From assembly GCF_001039355.2 (NCBI RefSeq), contig NW_019775291.1, positions 854,730-918,729 on the forward strand: 64,000 nucleotides of DNA, given 5' to 3'. This document shows positions 49,001-64,000 of the stretch, in pieces. Source of the stretch: Lingula anatina. Lineage: Eukaryota > Brachiopoda > Lingulata > Lingulida > Lingulidae. Numbering within the stretch: position 1 is the first letter of the stretch; every line of letters begins with the position of its first letter. A program made the translations under genes and the position numbers. Below the pieces are notes generated by a model that worked only from the letters and a program-made list of their open reading frames with translations, ran no database searches and had not been told where the DNA came from.

Positions 49001-51088
49001 ATGGCGGACGGTTTGTATTTTCTTTTCATTCATATCTGAACTACTTTGTAAAATTTGAGTAATTAAGCTTAGATATCTGATATACTTTTGATTTCAAATT
49101 ACTACACCTGTTTAAAAGGTCATGTTTGCTGAACAATCGTGTTGTTAACTCTAAGTAGCTTTACACATGCTGCTTTGTCTCTGGAGTAGAAATCGAAATT
49201 TCATGTGGTTTGTTTCGACATTTCTTACGGATGTTATGCTGAACCTGTGAACCAGAGTGTACGACTCTAGTTCAGGATCGTTGCACTGTATTCCGACTCT
49301 ACGAGTGAAGTAGAATTGTGTACACGAAGCTCCTCCCAGTTGGAAGTTTGTGTCAAATGTCCATGTATTTGACTTGGGAATGAAAGACATCTCTGGCTCA
49401 AGTTAATTCAACCCGTTTACATTAAGGAACCTAATGGTAAAGGCAGAAAGCGAACTAAAACACAGATTACATTTGGTGTTTGAAAAAATGACCATGTGTA
49501 TTTTCTAATCGTAGATCCACAACAAGCTCCCTCTGTTGAGCCTGAGTTGACCACAGAAACACAGCAAGCTGACCATGGGCTGGCAGAAAATATCCAGGTA
49601 ATGGTTCTTCACTAAACTTTTCTGTCAAGATTTGCATTTACATTTGGTTGTAAGTGCCACAATCACCCAAAATAATTATGATTCTGTAGTTCTTTCTCTA
49701 TTTATAAAATGAGATGGTATAAAATGATTGAGATTGAAGGTCTTTTATACTGGTAATTTCTCCCTTACAAGTGTCATAGAAATTTAATTAGTGTAAATAT
49801 TAGAGTATGTTCACAAATAATTCTTCTGTGATAAATGAATAAGTTGTTGTTCATTGTCCCATAAAATAGTGGCAGAATATTTTTTTCCTTTAGTGCCGCA
49901 CAAGATTTACTTCATTTTGTATAGCACGAAAATTCATGAGTTAGCACTCCTATAGACAAATCTGATATGCATTGGCTGTGTTAGCACAGCCAATACATAT
50001 CAGAGTCATCAATAGGAGTGCAAACGCATGAATTTTCGTGCTACATTTTGTATTGCTGTGAGGTTTGTATATAAGTTGAAAATCCCTTTATTTTAAGTAG
50101 AAAGAAAGATGTGCAGAATTAAGTATCTGAATATTAGTAAAAGTTATCTATCCAGGTAAATTGTGCATGATTGGTAGTCACCAAAGTTACTTATAATATT
50201 TTAATTTGTTTTTCCTTGTCCAGAAAATAATCCAAAGTGAAAAAGAGAGTATGGAAGCCCCAGCCAAGAGGAGTAAAGTAGATCTCCAGTCCCTCCCTAC
50301 CAGAGCTTATCTAGATCAGACTGTAGTCCCTATCTTACTACAGGGCATGTCTGTCTTAGGAAAAGAAAGGTAAGACATCTTCTACACACACCTAAACCAG
50401 ACTGTAGTCCCTATCTTACTACAGGGCATGTCTGTCTAAGAAAAGAAAGGTAAGACGTCTTCTACACATACCTAGACCAAACTGTAGTCCCTATCTTACT
50501 ACAGGGCATGTCTGTCTTAGGAAAAGAAAGGTAAGACATCTTCTACACATACCTAAACCAGACTGTAGTCCCTATCTTAATACAGGGCATGACTGTCTTA
50601 GGAAAAGAAAGGTAATGTCTATACAACCTTCCTTCTTTCCTGACACTCACAATAACTATGTTACAATTTGGGAAAATGAAAAAGTCCATAATCCATGTTT
50701 AAGTGATGGTTTTATTCAAATTCTGCTATCGGATTCCTCATGAATTAAAACTGTGTCAAGATAATTGACAGGCTGTGAGGTTTGTCAAGAGGCGGTAAAT
50801 TTTAGTATTCTGTGTTACAGTGATTCGTGATATTGATCTGTTCAAATATGATCAAACAGTTATAACTTGTACTTAGATAAGTTCTACATAAAGTGGTTTA
50901 TGTCCTCAACGTGTGTTTAATATCCTACAGTTTGAAGTTGTCTATTATAAGTATTGAGAAGTGAAGTATTGTCATAGCCCACACATATTTTATAAACACA
51001 TGGTTTCATTTCTTCTTTCAGGCCTCCAAACCCAATAGAATACCTAGCAGCTTATCTCCTCAAGAATAAGGCTCAGTTTGAACAATAA
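49001..51088 (+). CDS. DPY30: DPY30 histone methyltransferase complex subunit
   Basis: Core subunit of SET1/MLL H3K4 methyltransferase complexes, where the dimeric Dpy-30 helix pair grips ASH2L. It is also found on dynein-type docking modules. Four exons: 49001-49010, 49515-49597, 50224-50369 and 51022-51088; 101 aa against 99 in human. The C-terminal domain is almost invariant: [40 protein letters not shown] and [12 protein letters not shown]. The N-terminal 45 residues are variable and acidic, as usual. The start exon has only ten coding bases (MAD plus one base). The donor region of exon 3 is duplicated downstream. Confidence 0.97.
49913..50052. mobile_element. 122-bp fold-back element with 9-bp target duplication
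   Basis: Element 49922-50043: left arm TAGCACGAAAATTCATGAGT onward, right arm its near-exact inverse, about 59 bp each at roughly 88% identity, with a loop of four bases. CATTTTGTA flanks it directly at 49913-49921 and 50044-50052, a clean target duplication. It is in intron 2 of DPY30. Confidence 0.88.
50300..50620 (+). repeat. Four copies (about 80 bp) of the DPY30 exon 3 donor junction
   Basis: CTGTAGTCCCTATCTTACTA, GGGCATGTCTGTCTTAGG and AAAAGAAAG|GTAAGAC recur. The exon ends at 50369, and three further copies with slight drift (one loses GTAAGA for GTAATG) follow in the intron. Confidence 0.92.
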
Positions 51089-51263
51089 GCAATAGACATG
51101 GACATTACATGGACATAGACTTGATGTTCTAAACATTGCTCTATTTCATTTGTTTCCCCATCATAAAAATACCTTTGAAGGCTAATAAGAGTGAACAAAC
51201 CATGTTGAGATTTTATATGTGTATATTTGAAATTAACATGGGAAAGTTAAATCAATACTTTAT

Positions 51264-51269
51264 AATAAA
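51264..51269 (+). terminator. DPY30: Polyadenylation signal AATAAA of DPY30
   Basis: Canonical hexamer 176 bp downstream of the DPY30 stop. Confidence 0.7.
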
Positions 51270-52331
51270 CACAATTCTTATATATTAATATTGCTTTTCT
51301 GTTCCTTTATCGAAAATATAGTAAAAGAAAAATAGTGATGTTTCCCACAAACCGTATCCAAATGCCGATGACGATATTTAATCATCAATCCTCCACTCGC
51401 GACATCCCCCCCCCCCCCCCCCTCCTTTGAAGAGAACGGCGACTTGAATAAACACAGCAGATAATATTGTGTTTCAAGTACTCTTTATTCCTCACATACG
51501 GGCTACAGTCTGGCACGCAGGCAGGGACAGTCGCGACGATCTCTCTCTCTCTTTACTTTAGAGGCCCATTTTTTATAGGGAAGCGTACTGATTGCGTGCC
51601 TTAAATCTATTAGTAAGCGGATATGTATCTGTGCAACATAAAAGGAACATCAATAAAAGTAAATACAGGGACTCCAATATTTGTTACAATTGTCCTGAAT
51701 GTGTATATATTCTCCGGGTTGGAAAGTTCCATAACGCTCGGACCTGGGACTGGTTTTAACGAAATTATCTCAGGTGTGATGCCTGTTTTATATTTTTGGT
51801 GGAAGAGATCAAAAGAGCCAAATGAAAATAATGAGGCCAAAGTACCTCTACAATTTTAGAATCGTCACCGAGTCTCCCTTTTCTGTCATCTCAAAAGGGG
51901 TGGACATTCATATCTTAATTTATTACTTTAAAGAGAGTTTTGTTTTAAATTTTGGCTTCTCTTTGGCTTGTGATTTTACTATAAAGACGGATAAATTGTA
52001 TAACATTACCGTGTTATAATACGCAATTCGCAACCGTTTTATCTGAGTCACTAAAACCCCAGAGATGCGACACAACATTACTAATGTATACATTATTTAC
52101 TGACAAAATTATTCTGCTGCCATTTTGTCAGATGATCGATTGAATTTAATACTTGTACCTTAGCACGTGGCGTTAATTAGGTGTTTTCTAATAGAAGATA
52201 TACAAATTTTTACACATCCAATAATCATTAACTTGAAATTAATGAGGCACAAAATTTTTATGAAGTGTTGAATGGGGTTTTTATCATTTCTTCTTTCAAG
52301 TAATTTCATATGTGCAGTGACTAATTAAATC

Positions 52332-52337
52332 TTTATT
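52332..52337 (-). terminator. RGN: Possible polyadenylation signal of regucalcin
   Basis: AATAAA on the minus strand 111 bp after the stop codon of the regucalcin gene. Confidence 0.45.
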
Positions 52338-52447
52338 GTTATTATCTCCATGGGTTGTATTATCGGTAACATAAGGAGAAAGTTTTTTCGTTTTCTACAT
52401 TAAAGGTTTGTAAACAACCTCGATGACGTAGAACGCCAGTTGAGCTT

Positions 52448-54863
<2,416 letters not shown>

Positions 54864-57259
54864 CTTCCTGCACGGTCGGTTTAATATTTAGATTCTTTAA
54901 AATATCAGTCAATTCAGCTTGGAGTCTTGCTCAATTTGTGCAGCAAGTGCTCGGTATACCAGCAGACCCAGATTACTTCACTGTGGTATCATGCATACTA
55001 AACTTGTCATATCGACGCTACTTGCATATGTCGTTGAAAGGTCGTTTTGTACATTGTTACGGTGGCCCGTAGGAACCCTACGCGTCACTTAGGCGATTTG
55101 AAGCATTTCTTTTGTTTTTGAGTTGAGAGGAAACAGGCACTTGTCTTGGGATGAAGCTATTTATCTGAAATTAACGGATAGTATAAAAATATCTGAAAAC
55201 CAGGGTCGGTCGCGCTAAACTTACAAATTTTGTCTGGCACTATGAAAATACACCTCGTCACGTGAGTGCGTTTAATGTAATAAGATAAAATATACAGATC
55301 GAGTGAGTGGCTGTCTGTCTTCCTTTATTATTAAAATTATCCACAGACTCAGTTAAAATGCATTTAAAGATTAAGTAATCTTTGCCAAAAATGCCTACCA
55401 AATGCCTGAAATGCCACCATAGATTCAAATAGTAAAACTAAGAGACATGCAAAAGTATATCGTTTCATATTACCCGAAAAATGATATTTGAACGGATATT
55501 TTCTGCTTACTTTCTGTGCTAGCGTTGTATATAACCGGAGCGTATCAGTAGGTCAGATTAGTTGGTCATTTTACAAAGAAAATTTTGTAGAAGTTGCAGT
55601 TTCAAAGCTCTTTATGGCCGACCGAGTGATTAATTCGATCGGTTAATTCCTTGGAATATCGACTTTATTTGAGTCGTATGAGCAACTTGAAAAGTGGTTT
55701 ATATGCGTTACTGGGAATACACGCTCGATTCAAATGTATCTTTAAAAGTGAGGGTATAATGATGAAATGCGGAACAATGAATAAAGACCTTACATTACAG
55801 TTATGTGGGTAAGTCATGTATGAACAGGAATAAACAAAAGGTTGAGTGTCTGTGGGAAAATGTAGCTTTTGTTCGCCAGTTCTGTAAAAAGTTAAATAGA
55901 CGGTTTATGTATATAAAATCAATACATAAAATATAAAATCAAGACTGTGGTGTCTGCCTGGTGATATACATGTACATATTATTTAGAGCGAAATCATCCA
56001 TGATTTATTACATACCGTCTCTTTCTGTCTCGTGAAATCGGGCCTACATATAGGCCTAAATGTATGGGTGCAATGAAAATATTTAACCATAATGATAGGC
56101 TATTAATCAAAGTATATAAAACGAATACTTTTATATGAAAAACAAAGCGTATACTGTATGTAAATCTTAAAGTTTGAGGAGGATATATGTAGTTATTGAC
56201 GTACTTCCACCCCTTATTAAAGCGTTTTTATTTAGTAGGCCAACTGTACTCTAGACCTTTGCATACGTGGGTTTTAGGCCTGCTTGTTTACATAGTTATT
56301 TTTAAGTTTAAGTGTGAATAAGGCAGTTTTTTCATTTGTTTCTCAAACGAGTAGCAAAAAATTCGAAATAATGGCTTTTGTCTCACTATTATAACTTATT
56401 AAAAGGGGATAAGACGCCCGACTCATTCTTCGGTGATTTTATTAATATATTTTCCTTACTTACTTGATGATGAACATCAATTTGTAATTCCAATATTAAT
56501 TGTGTTTCATCTCAATTTTGTTATAAGTACAATTTTCCCTATTTACCGGTTTAAGGGCTCTGGGAATTTAAATTTAAATTCATAATAGCTGTTCATTTTG
56601 GCAACAAAAAAAAAAATTAATTTTCCAGAGGTAAACTGCTATTTTTTCATACTTACTAATGGTTTATGAATCCATTTTTACATTCAGAGTCAGTCCCGGT
56701 TTTTTTTTTTTTTTTTCTAAAAAGATTGTTTTGATGTAATAATCTTATCTGTGGAGGTCACATGCTGTGATGACAAGCACAGTTTTCAGAAAATTTATAT
56801 AACTGCCGTTTTGGTGGTAAAATAGAATTTATTATATTTATATGTGAAATATAGAGCTCATACGAAGAGTTAATTATTATCTATTAAATGTAATTCAGTT
56901 TGTTTAAAAATAGTTTTGAGAAAAAATAGCTTCTCAGTATAAACTGCTTTAAATGAGATGTTTCGCTCAAAGTATCTCACGCCTGTTAAGTCACTTGAAG
57001 AATACATAATTTGAGTTAAAGCGAGAACAAAATTAATTACATCCCACTAAAACACTCTTATGCTCTCTTATGCATATAGAGAGCCAAAACTTGCGCCTTT
57101 TTATTGTCCAATCAAACGACGGCTCTTATTCACTGCAGTGCATTCCACTATTGGCAACAACAAACAAGGTGCCCGAGTTAGACTCAAAGGAGTTGCTCAA
57201 GCATATATGCATTTAGTAACGTTTAATATATCTTATATTTTTCACAAACAGACATAGTT
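54864..57259. other. Intergenic region between regucalcin and VWA3A
   Basis: 2.4 kb between divergent genes. It is AT-rich with short A and T runs and has no recognisable coding sequence, RNA gene or element. The last 200 bp hold CCAAT at 57108 and TTGGCAAC at 57151-57158, a candidate VWA3A promoter. Confidence 0.6.
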
Positions 57260-63752
<6,493 letters not shown>

Positions 63753-64000
63753 GTAAGGAGCCATTACACTACTTCATACCCCTGTTACATGTCTGTACAT
63801 TTCGTATATAAGGTGAATAATATCTGTACACAGTCATTACAGGTTTTATATTGTCATCAATTGTGTGAATATAAAGATTTCCTTGTTATTTGTAAATTAA
63901 GTTCCATTGGCTCATCGTTTTTCATTAAACTGAAACAGTAAAAGTTTTGTTGTTTTGTTTGGTGGAGAATATTCTCAGCCTCCCTGATGGTATAATGTCT

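Larger units (their letters stand above)
51089..52447. other. Convergent intergenic region between DPY30 and regucalcin
   Basis: DPY30's AATAAA is at 51264. A poly(C) run lies at 51408-51422. On the minus strand, 51420-51570 contains AATAAA followed by TGTGTTTATTCAAGTCGCC, reminiscent of a retroelement LTR end, but no pair or coding domain is visible. Open frames at 51610-51859 show no recognisable domain. Confidence 0.5.

Noticed and set aside
51610-51859. Overlapping 76- and 78-residue frames on opposite strands
   Set aside because: No recognisable domain, splice continuity or neighbouring coding exons. Reported only as part of the intergenic region.

Overview
The window is nuclear DNA of a bilaterian animal. 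It is AT-rich, genes are split into 4 to 45 short exons with GT-AG introns of a few hundred bases, and every protein is a recognisable metazoan orthologue. Short introns, two cilia genes and an abundance of small fold-back elements and minisatellites suggest a lophotrochozoan, perhaps a mollusc; the phylum is inference. Four single 'n' bases (13, 8459, 10612, 29510) mark draft-assembly joins, and three of them sit inside duplicated sequence.

Layout. 260-24298 (-): the first 45 coding exons (2,529 codons) of axonemal inner-arm dynein heavy chain 3 (DNAH3), running off the left edge inside AAA4. 25203-27270 (+): E2F-associated phosphoprotein (EAPP). 28263-33392 (-): an S28 serine carboxypeptidase of the PRSS16 type. 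33839-47979 (+): symplekin (SYMPK), 33 coding exons, 1,488 aa. 49001-51088 (+): DPY30, 101 aa. 52448-54863 (-): regucalcin/SMP-30, 304 aa. 57260 to the right edge (+): a VWA3A-type von Willebrand A domain protein, 471 codons visible. All exon chains were joined by hand with phase checking, and the complete ones close to whole codon numbers.

The genes are not an operon or a pathway. DNAH3 and VWA3A are ciliary or cilia-associated; SYMPK works in mRNA 3'-end processing, DPY30 in H3K4 methylation, EAPP in the nucleus; regucalcin and the S28 protease are metabolic or secreted enzymes. DNAH3/EAPP and S28/SYMPK are divergent pairs sharing short intergenic regions.

The most striking feature is not a gene. 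About twenty-five introns in at least five of the genes carry tandem duplications whose unit spans an exon-intron junction, so the real splice donor or acceptor is repeated from 2 to about 20 times. Units are 35-105 bp, and several arrays are nearly identical copy to copy. Three arrays in SYMPK (60, 63 and 48 bp units) are multiples of three and stay open in the exon's own frame, so choice among the repeated splice sites would add 20-, 21- or 16-residue blocks without a frameshift. This could be a real mutational or splicing phenomenon or partly an assembly effect, and it is the main item to follow up. Also present are several fold-back MITE-like elements, one with a clear 9-bp target duplication, and two false haplotype duplications in DNAH3.
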